The notes: generated by a model from the letters alone, not told the origin. A stretch of DNA of 64,000 nucleotides from Gemmatimonas sp. (GCF_021298855.1 NZ_JAJTHI010000020.1:1-64000), one strand, 5' to 3'; shown: positions 9,375-18,389, numbered from the stretch's first letter. Numbers and translations are program-made.

Positions 9375-11080
9375 CAGTCCTTCCCACCGGGAGGGACGCG
9401 TCCCTGCCGTTGCTTGCGTCCCTGCACGTCCTTCTCTTCCCGTGCCGCGCTGTTGAGCAACGCATCAGCCTGCCGCTGGTCGAGCCCGCCGTCGGACTGT
9501 GGCTCCTGCTGCTGGTCGTTGTTCTGGTTGTTGCCACCGCCGCCCCCGCCCCCACCGCCTCCGCTCTGCGGCGGCTGCTTGCGAAGCGCCAACTCGTAAT
9601 TCCACTTCGCGTCGGCGTACCCGGGCCGTTCGGTGAGGAACGCGCGATAGGCGGCGCGCGCGGCAGCCAATTGCTGGTCCGCGTCGGGATTGTCCGGCAG
9701 GCGTCCCTGCTTGAGTGCGGCCAGCCCGGCGTTGAATCGCGCGCGGGCGCGCACGTCGCCCTCGCTGTTCTTGCGCACCGCGTCCAGAAGCGCCTGCGCT
9801 TCCGCCAGCGAGTCGGCGCCGAGCACGGCCGAACCCAGGTTGTACAAGGTACGCGCGGAGCTGTCACCTTGGGCGACCAGGGCACGATAGGCCGCCACGG
9901 CTTCCGCGACGCGCCCCTCGGCGAACAGGGCGGCAGGATCCGGTTCGCGGCTGCAGGCCACGCCGACAGAGGGGATGAGGGCGAGGAGCATGAGGGTGCT
10001 TACCGGCGCCCCCGCTGGCTGCCGCGCCGGGTGACGGCGGGGCATGACGAGCCGCCACGTGTCCCAGCACAGCAGCAGCAACGCCGGTACCAGCAGCCAC
10101 AGGAAACGCGGGACGTGATCTTCGCGCGTATCGATCGACCGGCGGGCCGTGCGCAGCGTGCGCAGCGTGGCCCGAATGCGCGAGGCTTTGTCGGACGCTT
10201 CCGCGGGAATGAAGGTGCCGTTGGCTGCCGTGGCCGCCTGTTCGAGCAGCGTGGGGGAATAGCGGGTGACGACCACGTTGCCCTCGTCATCCACCTTGTT
10301 CTTCACCACCGAACCGTCGCGCACGGGAATGGTGCTGCCCGCCGTGGTCCCGAAGCCCACCGTGACCACGCTGATGCCCTTGGCGCCGGCTTCGCGCGCC
10401 GCCGTCTCCACGTCCTCGGCGGTGTCGAACGACTCGCCATCGGTCATGAGCACCAGGGCCCGATCGGCGCTGCCGTCGCTGGCGAGCAGCAGTTCCGTGC
10501 CCTGGCGCAGTGCCCTGGCCAACGAGCTGCCGGCCTGCCCCACCACACTCGGATCGAGGTTCTCCAGGAACAGTTCGATCGCGCCGTCGTCGGAGGTGAG
10601 CGGCGTGAGGATGTAGCTGCGACCGGCGAAGGCCATGAGGGCCACGCGATCTGCCTGCGACATGGCCCGCAGCCGCCGTACTTCCTGCTTCATGCGCTCG
10701 AGGCGATTGGGCTTCTCGTCGGGCGCCATCATGGAGAGCGACGCATCGAGCGCAATGGCCATGTCGATGCCCCGCGCACTGACCGGTCCGCTGGCGAGCC
10801 CCCAGCGCGGGCCGGCCATGGCAAGACCGATGCACACCGCAGCCAGGACCAGGCGCCAGGTGCGCCGGCGGTCGCCTGCCGCCTGCGGCACCAGCCGCTG
10901 CAACGCCTCCGGCTCGGCAAAGCGGGCCAGCCGCTGGGTGCGCTGGACGCGGCGCTGCCGCCGCAGCCACCACACGGCCCACGGCAGCATCACGGCGAGC
11001 ACCAGCAGCCACGGGGCGTCCAAGACCAGCGGCGGCACATTGTCGCCGAGCGGGACGGTGAGCGGCGCGAGCAGATTCAT
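9371..11080 (-). CDS. BatB-BatC fusion: membrane-anchored vWA protein with TPR tail
   Basis: A 569-residue protein from the ATG at 11080. The first part is BatB: two N-terminal membrane helices, then a von Willebrand A domain with an intact MIDAS motif (D112-A-S114-L-S116, then LMTDGESFD), and a further helix near residue 325. The second part is BatC-like: a short lipoprotein-like hydrophobic stretch (LMLLALIPSVGVAC), TPR repeats (TLYNLGSAVLGADSLAEA, YRAFLTERPGYADAKWNYELAL), a run of ten glycines, then an Asn/Gln-rich tail. Fusion of BatB and BatC in one frame is unusual next to the textbook layout. It is 7 nt after batA and overlaps batDE. Confidence 0.88.
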   Translation of the reverse strand: MNLLAPLTVPLGDNVPPLVLDAPWLLVLAVMLPWAVWWLRRQRRVQRTQRLARFAEPEALQRLVPQAAGDRRRTWRLVLAAVCIGLAMAGPRWGLASGPVSARGIDMAIALDASLSMMAPDEKPNRLERMKQEVRRLRAMSQADRVALMAFAGRSYILTPLTSDDGAIELFLENLDPSVVGQAGSSLARALRQGTELLLASDGSADRALVLMTDGESFDTAEDVETAAREAGAKGISVVTVGFGTTAGSTIPVRDGSVVKNKVDDEGNVVVTRYSPTLLEQAATAANGTFIPAEASDKASRIRATLRTLRTARRSIDTREDHVPRFLWLLVPALLLLCWDTWRLVMPRRHPARQPAGAPVSTLMLLALIPSVGVACSREPDPAALFAEGRVAEAVAAYRALVAQGDSSARTLYNLGSAVLGADSLAEAQALLDAVRKNSEGDVRARARFNAGLAALKQGRLPDNPDADQQLAAARAAYRAFLTERPGYADAKWNYELALRKQPPQSGGGGGGGGGGNNQNNDQQQEPQSDGGLDQRQADALLNSAAREEKDVQGRKQRQGRVPPGGKDW

Positions 11081-11087
11081 GCGGTTC

Positions 11088-12134
11088 TCACGGCAGCACC
11101 CCGCGCCGCGCGCGAAGCCAGAGCTCCCCCAGCAGCGCGACCACGCCGAGCAGCAACGGCCAACGGAACTGCTCGGTATAGCGGATGAACGACTTCGCCT
11201 CCACGGCAGAGCGCTCCAGCTGATCGATCTGGTCGTAGATGGCCTGCAACGCGGCCGCATCCTTGGCGCGGAAGTAGCGGCCTCCCGTGGTGGAGGCGAT
11301 TTCGGTGAGCAGCGGTTCGTCGATCTTGACCGGCCGGTTTTCGTAGCGCAGACCAAAGAGTCCACGCCCCACGGGCACCGGGGCCATGCCTTCGCTGCCA
11401 ACGCCGATGGTGTAGATGCGAATGCCGAACGCGCCCGCGGCTTGCGCTGCCGTGCGCGGGTCGATGGCGCCGCGGTTGTTCTCGCCGTCGGTGAGCAACA
11501 CCATGACCCGCGACCGGCCCGGCGAATTGCGCAGCCGGTTGGCCGCCGTGGCAATGGCCGTACCAATGGCCGTGCCGTCTTCGAGCTGGCCCACCTGCAG
11601 ATTGTCGATGGCGGCGAGCACGACGGGATAGTCGGTCGTGAGCGGCACCTGCGTGAGCGCTTCGCCGGAGAAGGCCACGAGCCCCACGCGATCGGTCGTG
11701 CGGGCCATGACGAAGCGCTTGAGCTTCTCGCGCGCCACCTCCATGCGGTTCTGCGGCTGGAAGTCTTCGGCGAGCATCGAGCTCGAAATGTCCACCGTGA
11801 GGGCGATGTCGATCCCCTCGCTGTTGACCGTGGACGCCCGAGCCCCGGAGCGGGGCTGCGCCACGGCGACGATGACGCCGGCAAGCGCCAGCGCGCGCAG
11901 CCAGGGGATCCACTTCACGAAGCGCAACGCGGGACGCGGGCCAAGCGCGAGCATGTCGGCGCGCGAGAACGGAATGGTACGCCGTGAGGCTTCGTGGCGC
12001 CGCAACCACCAGAGCCAGAGCGGCAGGAGGAGCAGCAACAGCAGCGCCCACGGCCGAGCGAACGAGAGACCGAAGAGCGAAAGGCCGGCGAGCTGCTCGA
12101 GCCAGTAGGCTCCGAGCGAATCGGCGGTGTTCAT
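11088..12134 (-). CDS. batA: BatA: membrane-anchored von Willebrand factor A protein
   Basis: A 348-residue protein with two N-terminal helices (PWALLLLLLLPLWLWWL, near 29-45, and LRALALAGVIVAVAQ) and a vWA domain. The MIDAS motif D115-I-S117-S-S119 and VMVLLTDGENNRGAIDP are intact. A C-terminal helix (WPLLLGVVALLGELWLRARR) follows. The layout matches BatA, which faces the periplasm and is assumed to work with MoxR ATPases in metal-dependent protein assembly. Its start overlaps the preceding gene by four bases (ATGA at 12131-12134). Confidence 0.92.
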   Translation of the reverse strand: MNTADSLGAYWLEQLAGLSLFGLSFARPWALLLLLLLPLWLWWLRRHEASRRTIPFSRADMLALGPRPALRFVKWIPWLRALALAGVIVAVAQPRSGARASTVNSEGIDIALTVDISSSMLAEDFQPQNRMEVAREKLKRFVMARTTDRVGLVAFSGEALTQVPLTTDYPVVLAAIDNLQVGQLEDGTAIGTAIATAANRLRNSPGRSRVMVLLTDGENNRGAIDPRTAAQAAGAFGIRIYTIGVGSEGMAPVPVGRGLFGLRYENRPVKIDEPLLTEIASTTGGRYFRAKDAAALQAIYDQIDQLERSAVEAKSFIRYTEQFRWPLLLGVVALLGELWLRARRGVLP

Positions 12135-13249
12135 ACGCCCGCTCCGGCCTTGGGCCCGCGTGGCCCTGTGGACGCGCGGCGCGCCGCGTCCTCGCTGTCC
12201 CGACGCTCACGTGCGGCGGCTTCGAGCGCGGCCCGACGTGCCGCCTCGGCCGCCGCCTGCCGCGCCTGCTCGACCGCCTCGATCTCATCGACGATCACGC
12301 GCGCCGTGCCGGCAAGTTCCCGCGCACGCGCCGGCGACACGAGGCGTGCCGCGAACTTGATGCCGTCGACATCGGTGAGCAGTGACCGCAGGCGATCGCG
12401 CGGTACGCGTTCGTCGTCACCGATGGCGGCGACCAGCTCGCCGGAGGTCAGCGACAGCGCCGCCGATGGCAGACGTTCAGCGAGGTACAGACGCAGCACG
12501 TCGAGCGCGAGGGCCACGTATCGTCCGGCCTCGCCGGCATCGGCGAGGCCCAGGCGCTCCAGTCGCTCGAACTCATGCCGGGCTCTGGCGAACGGATCGA
12601 GGGTGTCACGCGCCACGCTGACGGCCGGCGCCCGGCGCCGACGGCGGCGATACCACCAGAGCGCGCCCAACGCCGCCAGCACCAGCAACGCCGGCCACCA
12701 CTGCTGCCACCACGGCACCACACGCGGGAAGAGCTCACGCGCCGGCTTGGGAATGTGCTGCGTGCTGTCGCCGGGGAGCACACTGCGCACGAACACACGG
12801 GCGTTCGTGAGCGGCACGCGCACCACCGCCGTATCGATGCGCACCACGACGTCGGGCATGTCGATGGGGAGTGCCCCGACATCCCATGCACTGAGCGTGT
12901 ACACGGCGCGCTCGCGGCGTTGCCCGTTGACCATCCCCTGATCGGTGATGCGCACCGGTTCGCGCATGGCCACGGTGGCCGCCGAGTCGGCAATGCTGGG
13001 CCACTCGACCCGTGCGCCCTCCGGCACGGCCACCGTCACGACGAACGTGATGGGGTCGCCGACTTCGACCGTGTCGGGTTGCACGAGTGAGCCGGCCTGC
13101 ACGCGGCCTCCGCTGCGCGCGGTGAGGAAGGCGGTATCGGCAGCCGCGGGCGGCTTCGCCTGCGCCGCGAGCCCGGCCGGCCGCATCGCCGTGGCCGGGC
13201 CGCAGGCGAGCGCGACGCCAACCGAGCGGCACAGGCGGCGCCACGTCAT
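12131..13249 (-). CDS. Membrane protein of the Bat locus (DUF4381-like layout)
   Basis: A 372-residue protein between DUF58 and batA. It has an N-terminal signal peptide, an Ig-like periplasmic domain (QPDTVEVGDPITFVVTVAVP), one membrane segment near residue 180 (WWPALLVLAALGALWWYRRRR) and a cytoplasmic Ala/Arg/Glu-rich helical tail. This is the arrangement of the small membrane proteins found between DUF58 and batA in moxR-bat loci. The function is unknown; scaffolding for the vWA proteins is inferred. It overlaps both neighbours by four bases, so it is part of the same translational unit. Confidence 0.75.
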   Translation of the reverse strand: MTWRRLCRSVGVALACGPATAMRPAGLAAQAKPPAAADTAFLTARSGGRVQAGSLVQPDTVEVGDPITFVVTVAVPEGARVEWPSIADSAATVAMREPVRITDQGMVNGQRRERAVYTLSAWDVGALPIDMPDVVVRIDTAVVRVPLTNARVFVRSVLPGDSTQHIPKPARELFPRVVPWWQQWWPALLVLAALGALWWYRRRRRRAPAVSVARDTLDPFARARHEFERLERLGLADAGEAGRYVALALDVLRLYLAERLPSAALSLTSGELVAAIGDDERVPRDRLRSLLTDVDGIKFAARLVSPARARELAGTARVIVDEIEAVEQARQAAAEAARRAALEAAARERRDSEDAARRASTGPRGPKAGAGV

Positions 13250-14217
13250 CGGCGCGTGACCGTGCGCGTTTCCACGGCCAGCGCCGCGTCACCGAGTGCC
13301 CCACGGGGACCGGTGCGTACGGCGCCGTGCGGTCGTCGAGAGCGGGCCCGGAAGAAGGCCAGCAACGCATCGACGTAGCCGTGCTCGGTGTGCACGATGA
13401 TCTCGTCGAGTCCCAGGCGGCCGAAGAGCGTGCGCCGCGCCTCGTCCTCGGCGGCCACGCGCTGCGCGAAGGCACTGCGCACGGCCGGGTGGGACGTGTC
13501 GACTTCCACCACGGTTCCGCTCTCGGGGTCCTCGAGTCGTGCGGGGCCCACGTCGGGCAGCACCCGCTCGGCCGGATCCTCGAGCGTCACGGCAATGACA
13601 TCGTGCCGCTGGGCGAGTCGTGCCAGGGGCTTCTCGACATCGGCCGCAATGAAATCGGAGGCGAGGAAGACCACGCTGCGGTGCGGCAGGAGGCGCATGA
13701 GCCGGTCGATCGCCACCGTCATGGAGGTGCCCCGCCCCTTCGGCTGCACCGTGAGCAGATCACGAATGAGGCGCAACGCGTGCTTGCGACCCTTGCGCGC
13801 GGGGAGCGCATGCTCGACCTGGTCGCTGAAAAGCATGAGCCCCACGCGATCGTTGTTGCGCACCGCGGCGAGGGCGAGCACCCCGGCCAGTTCGATGGCC
13901 AGGTCGTGCTTGAAGCGCGCCCGCGTGCCGAAGCGCGACGAGCCTGACAGGTCGAGGGCGAGCATGATGGTGAGCTCACGCTCCTCCACGTAGCGCTTCA
14001 CGAAGGGGCGCCCCATGCGCGCGGACACGTTCCAGTCGATCGAGCGCACCTCGTCGCCGGGCTGGTACTCGCGCACTTCCGCGAACTCCATGCCCTGCCC
14101 CTTGAAGAGCGACCGATACTCGCCGGCGAAGCGTGAATCGACCAGGCGGCGCGTACGCACCTCGATGCGACGCACCTGCCGCAGCACGGCTGCCGGTGCG
14201 ATGGACAGGACGCTCAC
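13246..14217 (-). CDS. DUF58 domain protein of the moxR-bat locus
   Basis: A 323-residue soluble protein. The DUF58 signature is visible: FKGQGMEFAEVREYQPGDEV followed by RSIDWNVSARMGRPFVKRY. A vWA-like fold follows, with LDLSGSSRFG in the MIDAS position and FLASDF further on. DUF58 proteins sit beside MoxR ATPases in most bat loci and are assumed to be part of the same chaperone-like machine. It has a GTG start at 14217, 30 nt after moxR, and GTGA-type overlap with the next gene. Confidence 0.9.
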   Translation of the reverse strand: MSVLSIAPAAVLRQVRRIEVRTRRLVDSRFAGEYRSLFKGQGMEFAEVREYQPGDEVRSIDWNVSARMGRPFVKRYVEERELTIMLALDLSGSSRFGTRARFKHDLAIELAGVLALAAVRNNDRVGLMLFSDQVEHALPARKGRKHALRLIRDLLTVQPKGRGTSMTVAIDRLMRLLPHRSVVFLASDFIAADVEKPLARLAQRHDVIAVTLEDPAERVLPDVGPARLEDPESGTVVEVDTSHPAVRSAFAQRVAAEDEARRTLFGRLGLDEIIVHTEHGYVDALLAFFRARSRRPHGAVRTGPRGALGDAALAVETRTVTRR

Positions 14218-14247
14218 GGGACCGTCCGGCTTCTCAGCGACCGCGAT

Positions 14248-15222
14248 TCACGGCGCGTCCACCACGGCGAGCAGGCGCGCCACGATGGTATCGCTGGTGA
14301 CCCCCTCGGCGTCGGCCTCGAACGACGTGAGCACGCGATGGCGCAGCACATCCGGGGCAATGCTCTTCACGTCATCGGGGGTGACGAAGGCCCGGCCACG
14401 CAGGAAGGCATGCGCGCGCGCCGCCTGCCCGAGGGCGATGGTGGCGCGCGGCGAGGCGCCGAACTCGATGAGCGGCTTGAGATCGGGGGCGCCGATTTCC
14501 GCGGGATGGCGGGTGGCGTGCACCAGGTCGACGATGTAGTCGACGATGCGCTCGTCCATGTACAGCTCGGCGATGCGCCGGCGCGCGTCGAGCAGTTCTT
14601 CGGGGGAGGCCACGGGCACGATGGTGGTCTGGTCGCCGCCGGCCATGCGCCGCAGGATCTCCTTCTCCTCCGCCCGGGTGGGGTATCCCACGCGCAGCTT
14701 CATCATGAAGCGGTCGACCTGCGCCTCCGGCAGGGGATACGTGCCCTCCTGCTCGATGGGATTCTGCGTGGCGAGCACGAGGAACGGCTCGGCGAGCTTG
14801 TACGTCGTGCCGCCGATCGTGACCTGCTTTTCCTGCATGGCTTCGAGCAGTGCCGCCTGCACCTTGGCCGGCGCGCGATTGATTTCGTCGGCGAGGATGA
14901 TGTTGGCGAAGATGGGGCCGTGCTTGACGCGAAACTCCCCCGTAGGCTGATCGAAGATCTGCGTGCCGATGACGTCGGCGGGGAGCAGGTCGGGGGTGAA
15001 CTGAATGCGCTGGAACGAGGTGCGCACCGTTTCGGCCAGGGTGCGCACCGTGAGCGTCTTGGCCAGGCCTGGAACGCCCTCGAGCAGGACGTGGCCCCCG
15101 GTGAGCAGGCTGATGAGCAGGCGCTCGACCATGTACTCCTGACCGACGATGCGACGCGCGACTTCGCGCACCACCCCCTGCACCAGAGCCGCGTCATGCG
15201 ACGTGGCGACACTCGTGGTCAC
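14248..15222 (-). CDS. MoxR family AAA+ ATPase
   Basis: A 324-residue ATPase that heads the bat run. It has Walker A (LLEGVPGLAKTLTVRT), Walker B (IILADEINRAPAKVQAALLEAM), the sensor FLVLATQNPIEQEGTYPLPEAQVDRF and the C-terminal lid. MoxR proteins act with DUF58/vWA partners as chaperone-like machines for metal or cofactor insertion and envelope stress; the client here is unknown. The GTG at 15222 is chosen because AGAGGAG lies about 9 nt upstream; the frame stays open beyond. The 92 nt up to rluB contain no promoter I can call, so cotranscription with the scpA-rluB run is possible. Confidence 0.95.
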   Translation of the reverse strand: MTTSVATSHDAALVQGVVREVARRIVGQEYMVERLLISLLTGGHVLLEGVPGLAKTLTVRTLAETVRTSFQRIQFTPDLLPADVIGTQIFDQPTGEFRVKHGPIFANIILADEINRAPAKVQAALLEAMQEKQVTIGGTTYKLAEPFLVLATQNPIEQEGTYPLPEAQVDRFMMKLRVGYPTRAEEKEILRRMAGGDQTTIVPVASPEELLDARRRIAELYMDERIVDYIVDLVHATRHPAEIGAPDLKPLIEFGASPRATIALGQAARAHAFLRGRAFVTPDDVKSIAPDVLRHRVLTSFEADAEGVTSDTIVARLLAVVDAP

Positions 15223-15314
15223 GGATCCCTGCTCCTCTGACTGAAGAAGTTGTGCATGCCTGCGCCTCCATACCCGGCAACGTTCGGTCTGCTCCGCGTG
15301 CCGCCGCGGTACGG

Positions 15315-16337
15315 CTAGCGCTGGGCGATGAGCGCGTCGAGCACCGTGCGTTCGGCATTGGTGAGGGCCCGGGCCTCTCCCGCCGCCAGGGTGCCGAGCT
15401 TTACCGGGCCAAAGCTGACGCGCACGAGTCGCTCCACCTCGAGCCCCAGCGCGTCGCAGATGCGCCGCACCTCGTGGGTCTTGCCTTCGGTGATGGTGAT
15501 CTCGAACGCCCACCGCCGAGAACCCAGCGGATAAGCCTGAACGTCACGCGGCACGACCAGACCGTCCTCCAGCTGTACGCCGTCGCGCGCTTCGCGGGCG
15601 GCCGTGGAGGCGTCGCCGCGGACGGTGGCGACGTAGGTGCGCTCCACCTCGCGGCTCGGATGCGTGAGGGCGTGGGCGGCGGTGCCGTCGGTGGTGAGGA
15701 GCAGCACGCCCTCGGTCATGAAGTCGAGCCGTCCGACGTACACGAGCCCCGGGACGTCCTCGACGAGGTCGAAGACGGTGGTGCGGGCCTGCGGATCGCG
15801 GCGGGTGGTCATGACCGCGGCGGGCTTGTTGAGCACGATCCAGCGGTGCTCGGTCACGTGCGTCTCGACCCGCACGCCATCGAGGGTGATGACGTCGCGC
15901 CGAGGATCGACGACCTGCCCAATCTGCGCCACCGTGCCGTTGACCTGTACCCGCCCGTCGGCGACGGCCTGATCGGCGCCGCGGCGCGAAACGACCCCGA
16001 CCCGCGCCAGGGCACGCTGCACGCGCATGGGGCCTTCGTCGCGTGCCTTGGTGGTGCTGCCGGCCTTGCCGGCGGCCGCTGGGGCAGACGTGCCGGTCTT
16101 CTTCGCGCCGGTCCGCGCCGCGCCGCGCCGCGCTTCCACGCGGGCGGCGGCGAAGTCGCGGTTGGTGGGTGACGCGCCGGTCGGAGCACCGCGCCCCCGG
16201 GCGGGCGCTACCGTCCCGGGACGCCCATCGCCCGGCTTCCCGCGCGTCTTGCCGCCCGTGGACTTGCCGCCGGGGGCCTTGCCGCCGGGGGCCTTGCGGC
16301 CACCGCCGTCACCGCCGGACCGACGTGGCGGCGTCAC
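15315..16337 (-). CDS. rluB: 23S rRNA pseudouridine synthase, RluB/RsuA family, with long basic N-terminal extension
   Basis: Isomerises uridine to pseudouridine in rRNA. After about 100 residues of Gly/Lys/Arg/Ala-rich, probably disordered sequence with repeated KAPGGK units, an S4 RNA-binding domain starts (MRVQRALARVGVVSRRGADQ, 104-123). The catalytic core follows: NKPAAVMTTRRDP, GRLDFMTEGVLLLT with catalytic Asp205, and GKTHEVRRICDALG. The RluB choice over RsuA or RluE rests on the scpA-scpB-rluB order, which is common in bacteria; the exact uridine cannot be told from sequence. It starts with GTG overlapping scpB as GTGA. Confidence 0.9.
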   Translation of the reverse strand: MTPPRRSGGDGGGRKAPGGKAPGGKSTGGKTRGKPGDGRPGTVAPARGRGAPTGASPTNRDFAAARVEARRGAARTGAKKTGTSAPAAAGKAGSTTKARDEGPMRVQRALARVGVVSRRGADQAVADGRVQVNGTVAQIGQVVDPRRDVITLDGVRVETHVTEHRWIVLNKPAAVMTTRRDPQARTTVFDLVEDVPGLVYVGRLDFMTEGVLLLTTDGTAAHALTHPSREVERTYVATVRGDASTAAREARDGVQLEDGLVVPRDVQAYPLGSRRWAFEITITEGKTHEVRRICDALGLEVERLVRVSFGPVKLGTLAAGEARALTNAERTVLDALIAQR

Positions 16338-16888
16338 TCGGGCACGACCGCGGCGTTCCCCGCGCCGCGCAAGGCGATGGCCAGTTCATCGGCGCGCGGA
16401 AGCTCTTCGAGGTGACGCAGGGCAAACTGCTCGAGGAACTGCGGTGTGGTGCCGTAGAGCAGTGGGCGACCGATGCCTTCGCTGCGCCCCACGATATCGA
16501 TGAGGTTGCGTTCGTGCAGCGACTTGAGCACCGACCCCACGGCGACGCCGCGAATCTCCTCGATCTCCGCGCGTCCGATGGGCTGCCGGTAGGCCACGAT
16601 GGCGAGCGTCTCCAGCGCCGCAGCGGAGAGCTTCTGCGGGCGCACGGCCACCTGAGCGCGTTCGATGGCTTCGGCGTATTCGGCCCGTGTCAGGATTTGC
16701 CAGCCCACACCCTGCTCCACCAGCTCCACGCCGTGGCCATCCACGTCGTAGTGCTCGCGGAGTTCATCCAAGGCGGCGGCCACGGCGGCGGGGCTCGACT
16801 CGGGATCGAGGGCCTCCAGCGCCGTCAGCGGAATGGGCCGCGGGGCGGCGAACAGCGCCGCTTCAAGCAGCTTCGCTAATGGCGTCAC
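16334..16888 (-). CDS. scpB: Segregation and condensation protein ScpB
   Basis: Kleisin-associated winged-helix protein of the SMC-ScpAB condensin. It has 184 residues from the GTG at 16888, which has GGAG 8 nt upstream and overlaps scpA by 26 nt. Family features are LEAALFAAPRPIPL at the start, GWQILTRAEYAE, then the well conserved LSAAALETLAIVAYRQPIGR followed by AEIEEIRGVAVGSVL and GRPLLYGTTPQFLEQFAL. A more upstream start in the same frame is unlikely because those residues look like a shadow of scpA. Confidence 0.95.
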   Translation of the reverse strand: MTPLAKLLEAALFAAPRPIPLTALEALDPESSPAAVAAALDELREHYDVDGHGVELVEQGVGWQILTRAEYAEAIERAQVAVRPQKLSAAALETLAIVAYRQPIGRAEIEEIRGVAVGSVLKSLHERNLIDIVGRSEGIGRPLLYGTTPQFLEQFALRHLEELPRADELAIALRGAGNAAVVPE

Positions 16889-17609
16889 GGGTAATCTCCA
16901 CGGAGGCGAACGGACGGTGCTGCGCGATACGCAGCTCACCGAGCTTCGCCATTTCGAGCAGGGCCAGCAGCACGGACAGGATTTGCCACGGCTCCGCATC
17001 ACGGCCGATCAGATCGGTCCAGCGCGCGTGCTGCCGCGTGGCGATGATCTTGCGGATGGTGGTCATGGCCCCCGCCACATCGAGTGCCCGCGGCACGACG
17101 TCGTGGAACTTGGGTTCCTTGGTCGTGCGCAGGACGCGATCGACCGCAGCGAGCAGTTCGCCGAGCGACAGGGCCAGTGGGGCATTGAGCGGCGTGATAT
17201 CGGCCGCGACATGCACGTAGCGCCTGGCGAACTGGTGCCGGCGCTCTTCACCGCGTCGCTCGAGGAGGTCGACGACCTCCCGCATCTGCTGGTACTCGAG
17301 CAGGCGGCGCACCAGTTCGGCACGAGGATCCTCCCACGAGTCCTCCCCGTCGGCACGTGGCAACAGCATCTGTGCCTTGATGCGCAGCAGTCGGGCGGCC
17401 ATTTCGAGATAATCGGCCGCCTCGTCGAGCCCGAGGGTGCTGATGCGCGCGAGAAACTGCTCGGCGATGCGGGCAATGGGAATGTCGTAGATGTCCACCT
17501 GCTCGTCGCGGATGAGCGACAACAGCAGGTCGAGTGGGCCGGTGAACTGGCTCAGCTCGATGACGAACGACGACGATTCGGACTCGACGGGGCGAAAGTT
17601 GGGAGCCAT
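16863..17609 (-). CDS. scpA: Segregation and condensation protein ScpA
   Basis: Kleisin subunit that bridges SMC heads and binds ScpB for chromosome condensation. It has 248 residues, starting MAPNFRPVES. The ScpA hallmark FTGPLDLLLSLIRDEQVDIYD with IPIARIAEQFL lies near residue 22, then LEMAARLLRIKAQMLLP, and a C-terminal winged-helix region ending VLLALLEMAKLGELRIAQ. A GTG sits directly before the ATG and could be used instead. The M50 protease stop is only about 10 nt upstream. Confidence 0.95.
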   Translation of the reverse strand: MAPNFRPVESESSSFVIELSQFTGPLDLLLSLIRDEQVDIYDIPIARIAEQFLARISTLGLDEAADYLEMAARLLRIKAQMLLPRADGEDSWEDPRAELVRRLLEYQQMREVVDLLERRGEERRHQFARRYVHVAADITPLNAPLALSLGELLAAVDRVLRTTKEPKFHDVVPRALDVAGAMTTIRKIIATRQHARWTDLIGRDAEPWQILSVLLALLEMAKLGELRIAQHRPFASVEITRDAISEAA

Positions 17610-17619
17610 CACGCAGCGT

Positions 17620-18303
17620 TCACGCGTCGAAAGGGTTGGGGAGCAGATACGGAATGTACACCTGCTGGGCGAGTCGGGCGGTGGCGAACGCGGGACTCAT
17701 CCAGGCATTCACGAGCGGCCGCCCAAAGGAGAGCAGCGCGAAGAGGAGCAGGAACCCGACGGCGCCGATGCGCTGGTACTGCAGCGACCACTGCGGCGGC
17801 AGCAGGTACTTGAAGACGTGCGACCCGTCGAGCGGCGGGATGGGAATGAGATTGAACGCCGCCAGCACCAGGTTGAGCACGATGCCCTGCATGAACATGA
17901 GCTGCAGCACGAAGAGCGGCCGCAGCAGTTGCGGGAACTGCTGCCCCAGCAGCCCGACGCCCATGATGAGGGGGACGCAGGCGAGGGCAATGAGCACGTT
18001 GACCGCCACGCCGGCGAGCGACACGATGATGTCGCCGCGGCGGTACTGGCGATAGTTGCGCGGGTTGACGGGAACCGGCTTGGCCCCGCCGAAAATGGGA
18101 CCGCCCAGGAACGCCAGCATGACCGGGAGGATGATGGTCATGAAGGGGTCGATGTGCCTGATGGGATTCCAGGTCAGGCGCCCGAGCTGGTAGGCGGTCA
18201 TGTCACCCTGCCGCATCGCCGCATAGCCGTGCGCATACTCGTGGGCGACCATCGAGAAGAGCAGGACCGGGAAGACGAGGGCAAGTTGCTGGGCGAAATC
18301 CAC
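17620..18303 (-). CDS. Site-2-protease-like M50 metallopeptidase, short membrane form
   Basis: A 227-residue integral membrane zinc protease of the minimal S2P type (YdiL/Rv-like rhomboid-free group without PDZ). The zinc motif HEYAH is at residues 21-25 inside the first helix, and the third ligand region NLIPIPPLDGSHV is near 165. About five to six hydrophobic segments are visible. The substrate is unknown; such enzymes usually cleave transmembrane anti-sigma or signalling proteins. It has a GTG start at 18303 with a poor ribosome site, an 80-nt leader behind a good promoter, and heads the M50-scpA-scpB-rluB run, an order seen in several phyla. Confidence 0.9.
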   Translation of the reverse strand: MDFAQQLALVFPVLLFSMVAHEYAHGYAAMRQGDMTAYQLGRLTWNPIRHIDPFMTIILPVMLAFLGGPIFGGAKPVPVNPRNYRQYRRGDIIVSLAGVAVNVLIALACVPLIMGVGLLGQQFPQLLRPLFVLQLMFMQGIVLNLVLAAFNLIPIPPLDGSHVFKYLLPPQWSLQYQRIGAVGFLLLFALLSFGRPLVNAWMSPAFATARLAQQVYIPYLLPNPFDA

Positions 18304-18389
18304 CGCGGCAGCCGGGAAGGAAAGGAGGCGTTGACGGGGGAAGCAGCGGCTTCGACCCGGAACGCGAATGCAAGCAAATCGAGCATGGA

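Noticed and set aside
9535-9565. GGC/GCC-type run as a possible microsatellite or control element
   Set aside because: It encodes the Gly10 linker of the BatB-BatC fusion in frame; a coding simple repeat.
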